64,000 nt of DNA from Aphodoplasma sp045626925 (GCA_045626925.1 JAZUQZ010000031.1:1-64000); one strand, 5' to 3'; numbered from the stretch's first letter, positions 16,495-25,437 are shown. Made by a program: numbers and translations. Notes: generated by a model not told the origin, from the sequence alone.

Positions 16495-17787
16495 ATGATT
16501 GACATTAAACTAATAAGAACGAATCCTGAAATTATAAAGGAAAATATTAAAAAGAAGTTTCAAGACGAAAAACTCGTGCTTGTTGATGAGGTTATCGCCC
16601 TCGATAGTGAGTTTCGCGATGCAAAAACGCGCTGTGACTATCTTCGCAGCCAAAGAAACTCTATAAGCAAGCAGATTGGGGCATTTATGGCACAGGGCAA
16701 AAAGGACGAAGCCGAAAATGCCAAAGCCCAGGTAAACGCTATGGCTGATGAACTTGCAGCTCTTAATGTAAAGGTGGACGAGCTGGAGACAAAAATTCGT
16801 GAAATAATGCTTGTAATACCAAACATTATTGATGATTCTGTGCCTATTGGCAAAGACGACAGCGAAAATGTTGAGTTGGAGCGTTTTGGCGATGCAACCG
16901 TGCCCGAATATGAAGTGCCATACCATGTTGATATAATGGAAAGCTTTGACGGAATAGACCTTGACAGTGCAAGAAAAACAAGCGGAAACGGATTTTACTA
17001 TCTTAAAGGGGACATCGCACGCCTTCATTCTGCTATTTTGTCATATGCACGCGACTTTATGATTGACAGGGGTTTTACTTATTATGTGCCCCCATTTATG
17101 ATTAGAAGCAGCGTCGTTACCGGTGTTATGAGTTTTGCTGAAATGGAAAATATGATGTATAAAATAGAGGGAGAGGACCTTTATCTTATAGGTACAAGTG
17201 AGCACTCTATGATTGGCAAATTTATTGACACAAGTCTTGATGAGGATACTTTGCCACAAACGCTTACAAGCTATTCGCCATGCTTTAGAAAAGAGGTCGG
17301 AGCACATGGCATTGAAGAGCGTGGCGTATACCGCATACATCAGTTTGAAAAGCAGGAAATGGTCGTTGTATGTAAACCAGAGGACAGTGCCGACTGGTTT
17401 ACAAAGCTTTATAATAACTCGGTCGATTTCTTCCGTTCACTTGACATTCCCGTTCGTACGATAGAGTGTTGTTCGGGCGACTTGGCAGATTTAAAGGTTA
17501 AAAGTATCGATGTTGAGGCATGGTCACCACGCCAGCAAAAATATTTCGAGGTTGGCAGTTGTTCAAACCTTGGCGATGCGCAGGCGCGTCGTATGGGCAT
17601 CCGCATTCGCAACAAAGAAAAAGGCAACTATTTTGCGCACACACTTAATAATACAGTTGTTGCGCCACCGCGTATGCTTATCGCATTTTTAGAAAATAAT
17701 CTTGCTGCAGACGGCTCTGTTTCAATTCCAAAACCACTTCAAATGTATATGGGTGGCAAAGAAAAGCTTGTGCCACTTGAAAAATAA
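16495..17787 (+). CDS. serS: Seryl-tRNA synthetase
   Basis: Class II synthetase charging tRNA-Ser. An N-terminal coiled-coil arm (about 1-105) is followed by the catalytic domain: TSEHSMIG for serine recognition, motif 2 SPCFRKEVG...GVYRIHQFEK (about 263-283) and motif 3 with the terminal RMLIAFLENN. 430 residues, full length. ATG at 16495 after AAGGGGAAAG. No T-box leader lies upstream. It is probably co-transcribed from the DUF4446 promoter and ends at a strong terminator. Confidence 0.96.
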   Translation: MIDIKLIRTNPEIIKENIKKKFQDEKLVLVDEVIALDSEFRDAKTRCDYLRSQRNSISKQIGAFMAQGKKDEAENAKAQVNAMADELAALNVKVDELETKIREIMLVIPNIIDDSVPIGKDDSENVELERFGDATVPEYEVPYHVDIMESFDGIDLDSARKTSGNGFYYLKGDIARLHSAILSYARDFMIDRGFTYYVPPFMIRSSVVTGVMSFAEMENMMYKIEGEDLYLIGTSEHSMIGKFIDTSLDEDTLPQTLTSYSPCFRKEVGAHGIEERGVYRIHQFEKQEMVVVCKPEDSADWFTKLYNNSVDFFRSLDIPVRTIECCSGDLADLKVKSIDVEAWSPRQQKYFEVGSCSNLGDAQARRMGIRIRNKEKGNYFAHTLNNTVVAPPRMLIAFLENNLAADGSVSIPKPLQMYMGGKEKLVPLEK

Positions 17788-17796
17788 ACCGACAAT

Positions 17797-17832
17797 AAAA
17801 ATAGCCCGAATCAACTTCGGGCTATTTTTTTA
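17797..17832. terminator. Bidirectional terminator between serS and hisIE
   Basis: Stem AAAAATAGCCCGAA (17797-17810) with TTCGGGCTATTTTT (17816-17829), loop TCAAC, followed by T's; convergent genes share it. Confidence 0.9.
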
Positions 17833-18471
17833 TTTATATCTTTTATAGAGTTCCTCATAAATATCGTGCCAATCAAGACCTCTTTCGCAAAGCATCACGG
17901 ATAAATGATACATCAAATCAGCAACCTCGTATTGGATTTCATCCTTGCTTGCATTTTTTGCACCAATTATAACCTCTGCTGTTTCTTCGCCGACCTTTTT
18001 AAGTATCTTGTCGATACCTTTATCAAAAAGATAATTTGTGTATGAGCCTTCCTTTGGGTTGTCGCGTCTGTCCTCAATTACCTTATATACATCCGAAAAA
18101 ATGCCCGCATCAGCACCATTTGCTGTTTCTACTGCAGAAAGCTCTCCATTTTCATCTGCCTTGCGATAAAAGCACGAAAAGTTTCCCGTATGACACGCCG
18201 CACCATCGGGCTTGACCTTTAAAACAAGCGTATCCCCATCACAATCAAGATATATCTGGCACACATTCATAAAATGTCCGGATGTTTCACCCTTTACCCA
18301 AATGCATTGTCTGCTTCTTGAAAAAAATGTTGCCTTTTTTGTTTCAAGTGTCATCTTCAAAGACTGCTCATTCATATACGCAACCATAAGCACACGGTTT
18401 GTATCTATATCCTGCACAACCGCAGGTACAAGCCCTTTTTCATCAAATTTTACCTCGTTTAATAAGCTCAT
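17830..18471 (-). CDS. hisIE: Bifunctional phosphoribosyl-AMP cyclohydrolase / phosphoribosyl-ATP pyrophosphatase HisIE
   Basis: Catalyses steps 2 and 3 of histidine synthesis. The HisI half has the metal motif DCDGDT and the zinc cysteines of CHTGNFSCF. The HisE half has VGEETAEVIIGAKN with pyrophosphatase acidic residues and YEVADLMYHLSVM. The start is taken at ATG 18471, with AAGGATGG upstream. An ATG four codons earlier (18483) directly abuts that site and is less likely. It is the last gene of a four-gene leftward his cluster, 20 bases after hisA. Confidence 0.93.
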   Translation of the reverse strand: MSLLNEVKFDEKGLVPAVVQDIDTNRVLMVAYMNEQSLKMTLETKKATFFSRSRQCIWVKGETSGHFMNVCQIYLDCDGDTLVLKVKPDGAACHTGNFSCFYRKADENGELSAVETANGADAGIFSDVYKVIEDRRDNPKEGSYTNYLFDKGIDKILKKVGEETAEVIIGAKNASKDEIQYEVADLMYHLSVMLCERGLDWHDIYEELYKRYK

Positions 18472-18491
18472 CTCATTCGCCATCCTTTATA

Positions 18492-19217
18492 TTATATGTT
18501 TTTCGTTTTAACAATAGCTTCTTTAAGGTCAACACGCCCCGTATATAGCGCCTTGCCGACAATTACTCCGCCGACGCCCGTATCTTCAAGCGACAAAATA
18601 TCATCAAGGCATCCGATGCCACCCGATGCAATAACATCAACACCGCTCACCGCCGTTGCCATTTCGCGCATCGCACAAACATTTGTCCCACCAAGCGTGC
18701 CATCCGTTGCGATATCGGTATATACGATAGTCTTTGCGCCTATATCGCGCATCTTTTTTGCAAAATCAACTGCACCAATTTTGCTGACCTTTTCCCATCC
18801 GTGTGTAGCTACATAGCCATCCTTTGCATCAATGCCGATGACGATTCGTTTTTCGCCAAATTTTTTTATTGCTTCGCACACAAAATCGGGGTCATCTAGC
18901 GCCACTGTACCAAGTATAACACGATTTATGCCCCATGACAAGCGTTTTTCAATATCTTCAAGGCTTCTTATGCCACCGCCCGTCTGTACGGGAACATTTA
19001 CCGATGCACATATGCGTTTAATTGCCTCTGCGCTCACGCTTTCGCCTATCAATGCTCCATCAAGGTCAACAACATGAATAAATTCTCCACCAAGCGACTC
19101 CCATTTTTTTGCCATTTCGGCAGGGTCATCGCCATAAACAGTAACCTCATCAAAGCGTCCCTTGAAAAGTCTTACACATTTTCCGTCTTTTATATCAATT
19201 GCAGGATATAATCTCAT
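18492..19217 (-). CDS. hisA: Phosphoribosylformimino-AICAR ribotide isomerase
   Basis: Amadori-type isomerase, step 4 of histidine synthesis, TIM barrel. N-terminal PAIDIKDGKCVRL carries the catalytic Asp at about residue 8. Half-barrel phosphate-binding motifs are seen (QTGGGIR, ASGGIG), as is the second catalytic Asp in TDIATDGTL. 241 residues. ATG at 19217 after GGAGG, two bases from the hisG stop, so the two genes are coupled. hisH and hisF, the usual partners, are not in the window. Confidence 0.95.
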   Translation of the reverse strand: MRLYPAIDIKDGKCVRLFKGRFDEVTVYGDDPAEMAKKWESLGGEFIHVVDLDGALIGESVSAEAIKRICASVNVPVQTGGGIRSLEDIEKRLSWGINRVILGTVALDDPDFVCEAIKKFGEKRIVIGIDAKDGYVATHGWEKVSKIGAVDFAKKMRDIGAKTIVYTDIATDGTLGGTNVCAMREMATAVSGVDVIASGGIGCLDDILSLEDTGVGGVIVGKALYTGRVDLKEAIVKTKNI

Positions 19218-19219
19218 TA

Positions 19220-19867
19220 TCAGCTTTCCTCCACATCCATAACAGCCTTAAGACGCGACACAATATCAAGTATGCGCTCGCGTTCCATCTTCATGCTTAC
19301 GCGGTTTACAACAAAGCGCGCCGAAATATCACATATGGTTTCAAGCACACAAAGCCCGTTTTCTTCAAGCGTTTTGCCCGACTCAACAATGTCGACAATA
19401 ACCTCTGAAAGACCTACAAGCGGCGCAAGCTCGACCGAGCCGTGAAGCTTTATAATTTCAACTGTACGCCCTTTTTCACGGAAGAAATAATTTCGTGCAA
19501 TATTTGTAAATTTTGACGCTACGCGAAGATTGTTCGTCGCAGACAATTTGTCACGCATTTGCTCGGGACCACAAACGCACATACGGCATTTGCCGACGCC
19601 GAGATTTATCATTTCATAAAGATTTCTTCCCTCTTCAAGAAGGGTGTCCTTTCCCACAATTCCAATATCAGCCGCACCATATTCAACATATGTCGGCACA
19701 TCTGATGCCTTTACAAGTATAAACTTCACCTTGTTTTTTTCATCAGTAAATATAAGCTTGCGGCTCTTTTGCTTCATTTCTGAACAATCAAGCCCGATTT
19801 GCATAAACAAATCCATAGATATTTCCGCAAGCCTGCCTTTTGCAAGTGCTATTGTAAGGTATTTCAT
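19220..19867 (-). CDS. hisG: ATP phosphoribosyltransferase catalytic subunit, short form
   Basis: First, feedback-controlled step of histidine synthesis. At 215 residues it is the short HisG lacking the C-terminal regulatory ACT-like domain, so it needs HisZ, encoded immediately upstream. The N-terminal TIALAKGRL motif and the PRPP-binding region (EVIVDIVESGKTLEENGL) are present. ATG at 19867 overlaps the hisZ stop by four bases, with GGAGGG upstream. Confidence 0.95.
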   Translation of the reverse strand: MKYLTIALAKGRLAEISMDLFMQIGLDCSEMKQKSRKLIFTDEKNKVKFILVKASDVPTYVEYGAADIGIVGKDTLLEEGRNLYEMINLGVGKCRMCVCGPEQMRDKLSATNNLRVASKFTNIARNYFFREKGRTVEIIKLHGSVELAPLVGLSEVIVDIVESGKTLEENGLCVLETICDISARFVVNRVSMKMERERILDIVSRLKAVMDVEES

Positions 19868-21123
19868 AGTGTCATACCCTCCTTTATGTCACAAAGCGAT
19901 ATAGTTTTTTCGCTTCCATCAAGTTTATAAAGCTTAATGCTTTCATTGCCCTCGGAGGCGATAACCGTACTGATTTTTCGCTCATTTGCAAACGACAACG
20001 CCTCTTTTATATCACATCCGTCGCCATAGAAGTTTTCTATCATATAGCCTTTTTTTCGAAGAACATTTGCCGCCGCCATCGCTTTTGCAAAATCGGGCTT
20101 TGTAATCATAACTGCATCAATCTTTGGTGTATCAATCTTTTTGTTTTGTCTTACAAGCGCCGACAAAACGCGGTTTACGCCGATTGCGACGCCAACGGCG
20201 CTCATATTTTTACCAAAATCAGCAATAAGCGAATCATATCTGCCGCCGCCGCACACCGAAAACCCAACATCATAGGTAACACCCTTAAAAATTACGCCAG
20301 TATAATAATCAATGCTCTGTAGCATACCAAGGTCAAGAGAAACATATTTTTCAAGTCCGCACGAACAAATAATATTATAAACATTTTTCAAATTTTCAAG
20401 TGCATCCGCAGAGCGTTTGTTAAGGTTTTTTGCGCTCGCCTCTTCAAGCACCTCCGCACCGCCAAAAAGATATGGCATACGACACACAAGCTCTTTAATC
20501 TGTTTGTCTGCGTCATACTTTTCAACGACCTGTGCTATAGAAAACGAGTCTTTAAAATCTATCATGGTGCGAATTTTTTCAAAATCCTCATCATCAAGTC
20601 CAAGCTGTTGTGCAAGTCCTTTAAAAAACTCTACCTGACCGATATCAATTTGAAATTCATCAAGACCTGCGCTTAAAAGTGCATTGATTGTAACGATAAT
20701 CGCCTCTGCATCCGCCTCGCACGAACCATCGCCAATAAGCTCGATACCCGCTTGGGTAAACTCTGATGATAAAGACGACGCCGCTCCATCATAACGGAAC
20801 GCATCTGCAACATAACAAAGCCTTGCAGGCAATGGGTCGTTATATTTTGTCCCCATTACGCGAGCAATCGATGTTGTAATGTCGCCACGCAGTGCAAGTA
20901 TACGCCCCTGTGCATCAAAAAACTTATAAAGCTTTTGTGGCGACACATCTCCTGCGCTTTGTGAATATATGTCTATATATTCAAATGCAGGCGTCTTAAT
21001 CGTTTTATATCCATACGAAGCAAAGGCAGATGCAATCTTTTTTTCAATTGATTGCTTTGCCATACATTCCTCCGGAAGATAGTCCATAACCCCTTCAGGC
21101 GTGTGGTATTTTAAATTAAGCAT
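19864..21123 (-). CDS. hisZ: ATP phosphoribosyltransferase regulatory subunit HisZ
   Basis: A paralogue of histidyl-tRNA synthetase that forms the HisG-HisZ complex and confers histidine feedback. It has the HisRS-like start (TPEGVMDYLPEECMAKQSIE), the YYTGVIFKGVTYD and GGGRYDSL motifs, and a C-terminal anticodon-binding-like part. HisZ rather than HisRS is favoured by its position four bases upstream of short hisG. It is 419 residues from ATG 21123; an ATG six codons earlier lacks a ribosome site. First gene of the operon. Confidence 0.85.
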   Translation of the reverse strand: MLNLKYHTPEGVMDYLPEECMAKQSIEKKIASAFASYGYKTIKTPAFEYIDIYSQSAGDVSPQKLYKFFDAQGRILALRGDITTSIARVMGTKYNDPLPARLCYVADAFRYDGAASSLSSEFTQAGIELIGDGSCEADAEAIIVTINALLSAGLDEFQIDIGQVEFFKGLAQQLGLDDEDFEKIRTMIDFKDSFSIAQVVEKYDADKQIKELVCRMPYLFGGAEVLEEASAKNLNKRSADALENLKNVYNIICSCGLEKYVSLDLGMLQSIDYYTGVIFKGVTYDVGFSVCGGGRYDSLIADFGKNMSAVGVAIGVNRVLSALVRQNKKIDTPKIDAVMITKPDFAKAMAAANVLRKKGYMIENFYGDGCDIKEALSFANERKISTVIASEGNESIKLYKLDGSEKTISLCDIKEGMTL

Positions 21124-21144
21124 ATTATCACTTCCAAACATTTA

Positions 21145-21168
21145 CTTTATCGCGCTAAATCGATAAAG
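21145..21168 (-). promoter_or_regulatory. Candidate operator at the his transcription start
   Basis: CTTTATCG (21145-21152) and CGATAAAG (21161-21168) form a perfect inverted repeat just downstream of the his -10 element. A third copy, CTTTATCG, lies at 21181-21188 inside the promoter spacer. The placement suggests a repressor site controlling hisZGA-IE; the regulator is unknown. No T-box leader is present. Confidence 0.55.
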
Positions 21169-21170
21169 AT

Positions 21171-21199
21171 ATTATATAACCTTTATCGCTCATTGTCAA
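21171..21199 (-). promoter_or_regulatory. Perfect-consensus promoter of the his operon
   Basis: On the minus strand TTGACA (21194-21199), exactly 17 bases, TATAAT (21171-21176). Such a strong promoter for a biosynthetic operon implies tight repression, in line with the adjacent operator-like repeats. Confidence 0.8.
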
Positions 21200-21227
21200 G
21201 CATTTATCAAAATTTTGTAAATAAAAT

Positions 21228-21256
21228 TTGTAAATATCCCAAATTAGTGATATACT
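21228..21256 (+). promoter_or_regulatory. Promoter of the M18 aminopeptidase gene
   Basis: TTGTAA (21228-21233), 17 bases, TATACT (21251-21256); divergent from the his promoter. Confidence 0.55.
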
Positions 21257-21292
21257 GTTAATATATCTTTATTTTTTTAGGAGGAATTTTAT

Positions 21293-22705
21293 ATGAACAA
21301 CAAAGAGCTTTTTGAAAAGCTATCATATTCACCAAAGCATATAAATGATGTGCTTACAGACGAAATAAAGGACGCGGCGTATGACTATTGTGAAGGGTAT
21401 AAGGCCTTTCTTTCAAACGCAAAGACAGAGCGCGAGGCCGTTATTGAAGCCGAAAAAATTGCAAAAGAAAATGGTTTTGTTCCCCTTTTGGAAAAAGATA
21501 CTCTAAAAAGTGGCGACAAAGTTTATATGATAAACAACAAAAAGGCAATCGTTTGTATAGTTGTCGGCACAAACGATATTTTAGATGGCGTAAACCTTGT
21601 GGGCGCACACCTTGACTCGCCACGACTTGACCTAAAATCTCGCCCACTTTTTGAGGATGAAAATATGGCGTGGTTTAAGACGCAATATTATGGCGGAATC
21701 AAAAAATACCAATGGCTTGCACTTCCGCTTGCAATGCATGGCACGATTTGCAAAGCCGACGGCACAAGCGTTGATATTTGTATCGGCGAAGACGATTGTG
21801 ACCCGGTATTTACAATTACGGACCTTTTGCCACACCTTGCCCAAGACCAGATGCAAAAGCAACTTATGAAGGCTTTTGATGCGGACAATTTCCACATTTT
21901 GCTCGGTTCTTTGGCAAAAGGCGATGACGAAATAAAGGAAAAAATAAAGTTTAATGTTCTTGCCCTTTTATACGAAAAATACGGCATCGTTGAAGAAGAT
22001 TTTACAAGCGCAGAAATCGAGCTTGTTCCATCGGGCAAGGCGCGCGATGTAGGCTTTGACCGAAGTTTTGTCGGCTCATATGCCCAGGACGACCGCGTTT
22101 GTGGCTATGCTTCACTTATGGCGCTTATTGATGCTTGCAAAACAAAAACACCTAAAAGAAGTGCTGTTTGTATGCTTGTTGATAAAGAGGAAATCGGCTC
22201 TATGGGACAAACAGGTATGAAATCGCGCTTTTTCGAGCTTGTGCTCGGCGACATTATAACAAAGCTCAAGGGCAGCTGTGATGCGTATGTACTAAACCGC
22301 ACATTAGCATCAAGTGACTGTCTTTCTGCCGATGTAGGCGCTGCATATGACCCACAATATCCCTCTGTTTATGATAAAAAGAACGCCGCTTTTGCGGGGT
22401 GTGGCATTTTGATATCAAAATACACAGGTGGCAGAGGAAAAAGCGACTCAAGCGATGCAAATGCAGAGTTTGTAGCTCGCATACGCAAAATATTTAATGA
22501 AAACAATGTTTTGTGGCAGAACGGCGAGCTTGGAAAAGTTGATGTCGGCGGCGGCGGCACAATTGCGCAATATGTTGCAAACCTTGGTCTGAATGTGCTT
22601 GACTGTGGCACACCAATTTTGAGCATGCATGCACCGTTTGAAATTTCGAGCAAATTTGATTGTTATATGACATACAAGGGTTATCGCGCTTTCTATGAAG
22701 CATAA
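21293..22705 (+). CDS. M18 family zinc aminopeptidase
   Basis: Cytosolic dinuclear-zinc aminopeptidase of the LAP4/aspartyl-aminopeptidase type that trims peptide N-termini. Metal and catalytic residues are visible in VGAHLDSPRLDLKSRPL (His and Asp), DKEEIGSMGQTGMKS (Glu pair), SADVGAAYDPQYP (Asp) and the C-terminal MHAPFEISSKFD (His). 470 residues, typical of the family. ATG at 21293 after AGGAGG. Transcribed alone, with a hairpin downstream. Confidence 0.9.
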   Translation: MNNKELFEKLSYSPKHINDVLTDEIKDAAYDYCEGYKAFLSNAKTEREAVIEAEKIAKENGFVPLLEKDTLKSGDKVYMINNKKAIVCIVVGTNDILDGVNLVGAHLDSPRLDLKSRPLFEDENMAWFKTQYYGGIKKYQWLALPLAMHGTICKADGTSVDICIGEDDCDPVFTITDLLPHLAQDQMQKQLMKAFDADNFHILLGSLAKGDDEIKEKIKFNVLALLYEKYGIVEEDFTSAEIELVPSGKARDVGFDRSFVGSYAQDDRVCGYASLMALIDACKTKTPKRSAVCMLVDKEEIGSMGQTGMKSRFFELVLGDIITKLKGSCDAYVLNRTLASSDCLSADVGAAYDPQYPSVYDKKNAAFAGCGILISKYTGGRGKSDSSDANAEFVARIRKIFNENNVLWQNGELGKVDVGGGGTIAQYVANLGLNVLDCGTPILSMHAPFEISSKFDCYMTYKGYRAFYEA

Positions 22706-22717
22706 AACGACTTTTAG

Positions 22718-22753
22718 AGCGGCATTTTATAAAAAATGCCGCTTCTGATTTTT
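22718..22753 (+). terminator. Terminator after the M18 aminopeptidase gene
   Basis: AGCGGCATTTT (22718-22728) pairs with AAAATGCCGCT (22733-22743); the T-tract (TCTGATTTTT) is interrupted, so termination may be partial. Confidence 0.65.
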
Positions 22754-22770
22754 AATATTTAATTTTACTG

Positions 22771-22799
22771 TTTACTTTTTAGCCTTAAATTGTTACAAT
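22771..22799 (+). promoter_or_regulatory. Promoter of galU-hslO
   Basis: TTTACT (22771-22776), 17 bases, TACAAT (22794-22799). Confidence 0.5.
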
Positions 22800-22849
22800 A
22801 TATAAAGAAAGTAAAATATAAACAATAATTACATCAGGAGGATATAAAT

Positions 22850-23722
22850 ATGAAAGTAAGAAAAGCAGTCATCCCCGCGGCAGGACTTGGTACAAGGTTT
22901 TTGCCCGCAACAAAAGCAACACCAAAGGAAATGCTTCCGATTGTTGATACGCCTACTATACAGTATATAATAGAAGAGGCTGTAAATAGCGGTATAGAAG
23001 ATATTCTAATCGTAACAGGTCGTACAAAGCGTTGTATCGAGGACCATTTTGACAAGGCATACGAGCTTGAAACAGAGCTTGAAAAAAGTGGTAAGACAGA
23101 CTTTTTAAAGGTTGTGCAGGACATATCAAACATGGCAAATATATGCTATGTTCGCCAGCAGGAAGCAAAAGGTCTTGGACACGCAATTTATTGCGCAAAA
23201 ACATTTGTAGGTGACGAACCATTTGCCGTTCTTCTTGGCGATGATGTTGTAGCAGCAGAAAAACCTTGTCTTAAACAGCTTGTTGAAATGTATGATAAAT
23301 ACCAGGCAACAATTCTTGGTGTTCAAACTGTTTCGCCCGATGATATTTCAAAATACGGCGCAGTAGCAGCAACGCCGGTGGGCGAACGCATACACAAGGT
23401 TTCGGGCTTGGTTGAAAAACCTAAAAAAGAGGAAGCACCGTCAAATATGGCAATTTTGGGGCGCTATATTATTACTCCAAAGATATTTGATTGTATTGAA
23501 AATACGGGCAAAGGTGCCGGCGGAGAAATTCAGCTTACGGACGCTTTGCGTCTTTTGAGCACATTTGAGGATATGTATGCATACGATTTTGTAGGCCGTC
23601 GCTATGATGTTGGTAACAGAATGGGCTTTTTAGAAGCAACGGTCGAGTTTGCTCTATCACGCGATGATTTAAAGGACGAATTTATGAGCTATTTAAAAAA
23701 TATTGTCAAGAATAATGCGTAA
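22850..23722 (+). CDS. galU: UTP-glucose-1-phosphate uridylyltransferase
   Basis: Makes UDP-glucose for envelope polysaccharides and glycolipids. The nucleotidyltransferase signature AVIPAAGLGTRFLPATKATPKEM-type start (about residues 5-27) with catalytic Arg and Lys, IVEKPKKEEAPSN-type loop and GGEIQLTDAL are present. 290 residues. ATG at 22850 after AGGAGG. hslO follows 18 bases later, so they are probably co-transcribed. Confidence 0.93.
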   Translation: MKVRKAVIPAAGLGTRFLPATKATPKEMLPIVDTPTIQYIIEEAVNSGIEDILIVTGRTKRCIEDHFDKAYELETELEKSGKTDFLKVVQDISNMANICYVRQQEAKGLGHAIYCAKTFVGDEPFAVLLGDDVVAAEKPCLKQLVEMYDKYQATILGVQTVSPDDISKYGAVAATPVGERIHKVSGLVEKPKKEEAPSNMAILGRYIITPKIFDCIENTGKGAGGEIQLTDALRLLSTFEDMYAYDFVGRRYDVGNRMGFLEATVEFALSRDDLKDEFMSYLKNIVKNNA

Positions 23723-23740
23723 TATCCGGAGGAACAATAA

Positions 23741-24622
23741 ATGGCAGACACTATTTTAAGAGGCGTCAGTAACGACGGAAAAATAAGAATATTTGCTTCA
23801 AACACGACCGAGCTTGTAGGCCGTGCCCAAAAAATTCATAACAGCTACCCCATTGCAACGGCGGCGCTTGGCAGACTTTTGACCGCTGCAAGTATGATGG
23901 GAAGTATGCTAAAGGGCGAAAACGACACAATAACGCTTCGTATAAAGGGCGACGGCCCTCTTGGTGGCGTGCTTGCCGTCGGAAATTCCAAGGGCGAAGT
24001 AAAGGGCTATAGTATAAACCCCGGTGTTGTCTTGCCGGACAAAATCCCCGGCAAGCTTAATGTAGGCGGCGCAGTAGGCAAGGGCATGCTTGCCGTTATA
24101 TGCGACCTTGGTCTAAAAGAACCGCATGTCGCACAGATAGAGCTTGTTTCGGGCGAAATTGCAGAGGATTTGACGGCATATTATGCCATATCAGAACAAA
24201 TCCCAACCGCTATTGCGCTTGGAGTGCTTGTTGATACGGATGGTTCTGTTATAAGGGCAGGCGGCTTTATATTGCAGCTTATGCCGGATGCCACCGACGA
24301 AGACGCCGCAATCCTTGAAAAAACGATTGCCTCGCTTCCGCCTATAACGACAATGCTTGATGAAAATATGTCCTGCGAGGATATAATTTTCAAAGTTACC
24401 GAGGGTTTTGATATGCTCATTTATAATGATGCGGTTTTGCCGAAATATAAGTGCGATTGTAATCGCGAGCGCGTTGAGCGTGCGCTTGTAAGCATGGGCG
24501 CAGACGAGATGCAAAAGCTTATCGACGAACAAGGCAGCGCAAATTTGACATGTCAATTCTGCGATAATGTATACGATTTTTCCAAAGACGAGTTGTTTAA
24601 GCTTCTAAAGTCATGTAAATAA
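23741..24622 (+). CDS. hslO: Redox-regulated holdase chaperone Hsp33
   Basis: Cytosolic chaperone switched on by oxidative unfolding. The N-terminal domain has GDGPLGGVLAVGNSKGEVKG. The C-terminal zinc switch has the four cysteines as CDC (about residue 239) and CQFC (about 273), the expected CxC and CxxC pairs, so it should be redox-active. 293 residues. ATG at 23741 after GGAGG. Confidence 0.94.
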   Translation: MADTILRGVSNDGKIRIFASNTTELVGRAQKIHNSYPIATAALGRLLTAASMMGSMLKGENDTITLRIKGDGPLGGVLAVGNSKGEVKGYSINPGVVLPDKIPGKLNVGGAVGKGMLAVICDLGLKEPHVAQIELVSGEIAEDLTAYYAISEQIPTAIALGVLVDTDGSVIRAGGFILQLMPDATDEDAAILEKTIASLPPITTMLDENMSCEDIIFKVTEGFDMLIYNDAVLPKYKCDCNRERVERALVSMGADEMQKLIDEQGSANLTCQFCDNVYDFSKDELFKLLKSCK

Positions 24623-24745
24623 ATATGGTTTTGTTGAAATTTTGCGAAATGTATTAAAAAAGTTAGTAAAACAACGAAAAAATGTTATATTTTTATATTT
24701 TCCAAAAAAACAACCTATTTTAGGCTTTTTTGGCAAAATATTCAC

Positions 24746-24774
24746 TTGACATCTTGCATCGTTTTCTGTATAAT
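24746..24774 (+). promoter_or_regulatory. Consensus promoter of the first tRNA operon
   Basis: TTGACA (24746-24751), 17 bases, TATAAT (24769-24774), about 45 bases before tRNA-Val; typical of a stable-RNA operon. Confidence 0.85.
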
Positions 24775-24818
24775 AGTCTATGTCGCTCGCGAGGGAGCAC
24801 CTTTCGAGTGACATTTGT

Positions 24819-24894
24819 GGGAGTTTAGCTCAGCTGGGAGAGCATCTGCCTTACAAGCAGAGGGTCACAGGTTCGAGCCCTGTAACTCCCACCA
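24819..24894 (+). tRNA. tRNA-Val (UAC)
   Basis: Cloverleaf with acceptor GGGAGTT/AACTCCC, anticodon loop CTTACAA (TAC), TTCGAGC T-loop and encoded ACCA end. First of the four-gene operon Val-Asp-Phe-Gly. Confidence 0.95.
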
Positions 24895-24898
24895 ATTT

Positions 24899-24975
24899 GG
24901 CCCGGTAGTTCAGTTGGTTAGAACGCCAGCCTGTCACGCTGGAGGTCGAGGGTTCGAGCCCCTTCCGGGTCGCCA
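24899..24975 (+). tRNA. tRNA-Asp (GUC)
   Basis: Acceptor GGCCCGG/CCGGGTC, anticodon loop CTGTCAC (GTC), encoded GCCA end; four bases after tRNA-Val. Confidence 0.95.
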
Positions 24976-25022
24976 TCTTTTTTTATAAAAGAATTGTGCG
25001 TTTGGTGTTTTGTGACACAAAT

Positions 25023-25098
25023 GCCTCTGTAGCTCAGTCGGTAGAGCAGGGGACTGAAAATCCCCGTGTCGGTGGTTCGATTCCGCCCGGAGGCACCA
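25023..25098 (+). tRNA. tRNA-Phe (GAA)
   Basis: Acceptor GCCTCTG/CGGAGGC with one T-G pair, anticodon loop CTGAAAA (GAA), encoded ACCA end. Confidence 0.95.
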
Positions 25099-25103
25099 TT
25101 TAT

Positions 25104-25178
25104 GCGGGAGTGGCTCAGTGGTAGAGCGTCACCTTGCCAAGGTGAACGTCGCGAGTTCGAATCTCGTCTTCCGCTCCA
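25104..25178 (+). tRNA. tRNA-Gly (GCC)
   Basis: Acceptor GCGGGAG/CTTCCGC, anticodon loop TTGCCAA (GCC), encoded TCCA end; last gene before the operon terminator. Confidence 0.95.
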
Positions 25179-25182
25179 TCTA

Positions 25183-25225
25183 AAAATAAAAGGCGCATAT
25201 ACTAAAATTTGCGCCTTTTATTTTA
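25183..25225 (+). terminator. Terminator of the Val-Asp-Phe-Gly tRNA operon
   Basis: AAAATAAAAGGCGCA (from 25183) pairs with TGCGCCTTTTATTTT (25210-25224) around an AT-rich loop. Confidence 0.8.
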
Positions 25226-25229
25226 AAAG

Positions 25230-25259
25230 TTAATCATTTTTGTGTTTGCTGCATATAAT
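25230..25259 (+). promoter_or_regulatory. Probable promoter of the Cys-Glu tRNA genes
   Basis: A clear TATAAT (25254-25259) follows a poor -35 (TTAATC at 25230-25235, 18-base spacer), 18 bases before tRNA-Cys. Confidence 0.45.
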
Positions 25260-25277
25260 ATTAAAGCGGCTAATCAT

Positions 25278-25351
25278 GGTACCATAGCCAAGTGGTAAGG
25301 CAGAGGTCTGCAACACCTTCATCCCCGGTTCAAATCCGGGTGGTGCCTCCA
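25278..25351 (+). tRNA. tRNA-Cys (GCA)
   Basis: Acceptor GGTACCA/TGGTGCC, anticodon loop CTGCAAC (GCA), encoded TCCA end; 74 bases, short D-loop. Confidence 0.95.
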
Positions 25352-25355
25352 ATAT

Positions 25356-25430
25356 GGCCCGTTGGTCAAGCGGTTAAGACACCGCCCTTTCACGGCGGTA
25401 ACACGAGTTCGATTCTCGTACGGGTCACCA
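25356..25430 (+). tRNA. tRNA-Glu (UUC)
   Basis: Acceptor GGCCCGT/ACGGGTC, anticodon loop CTTTCAC (TTC), encoded ACCA end; four bases after tRNA-Cys. Confidence 0.95.
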
Positions 25431-25437
25431 TACTTTT

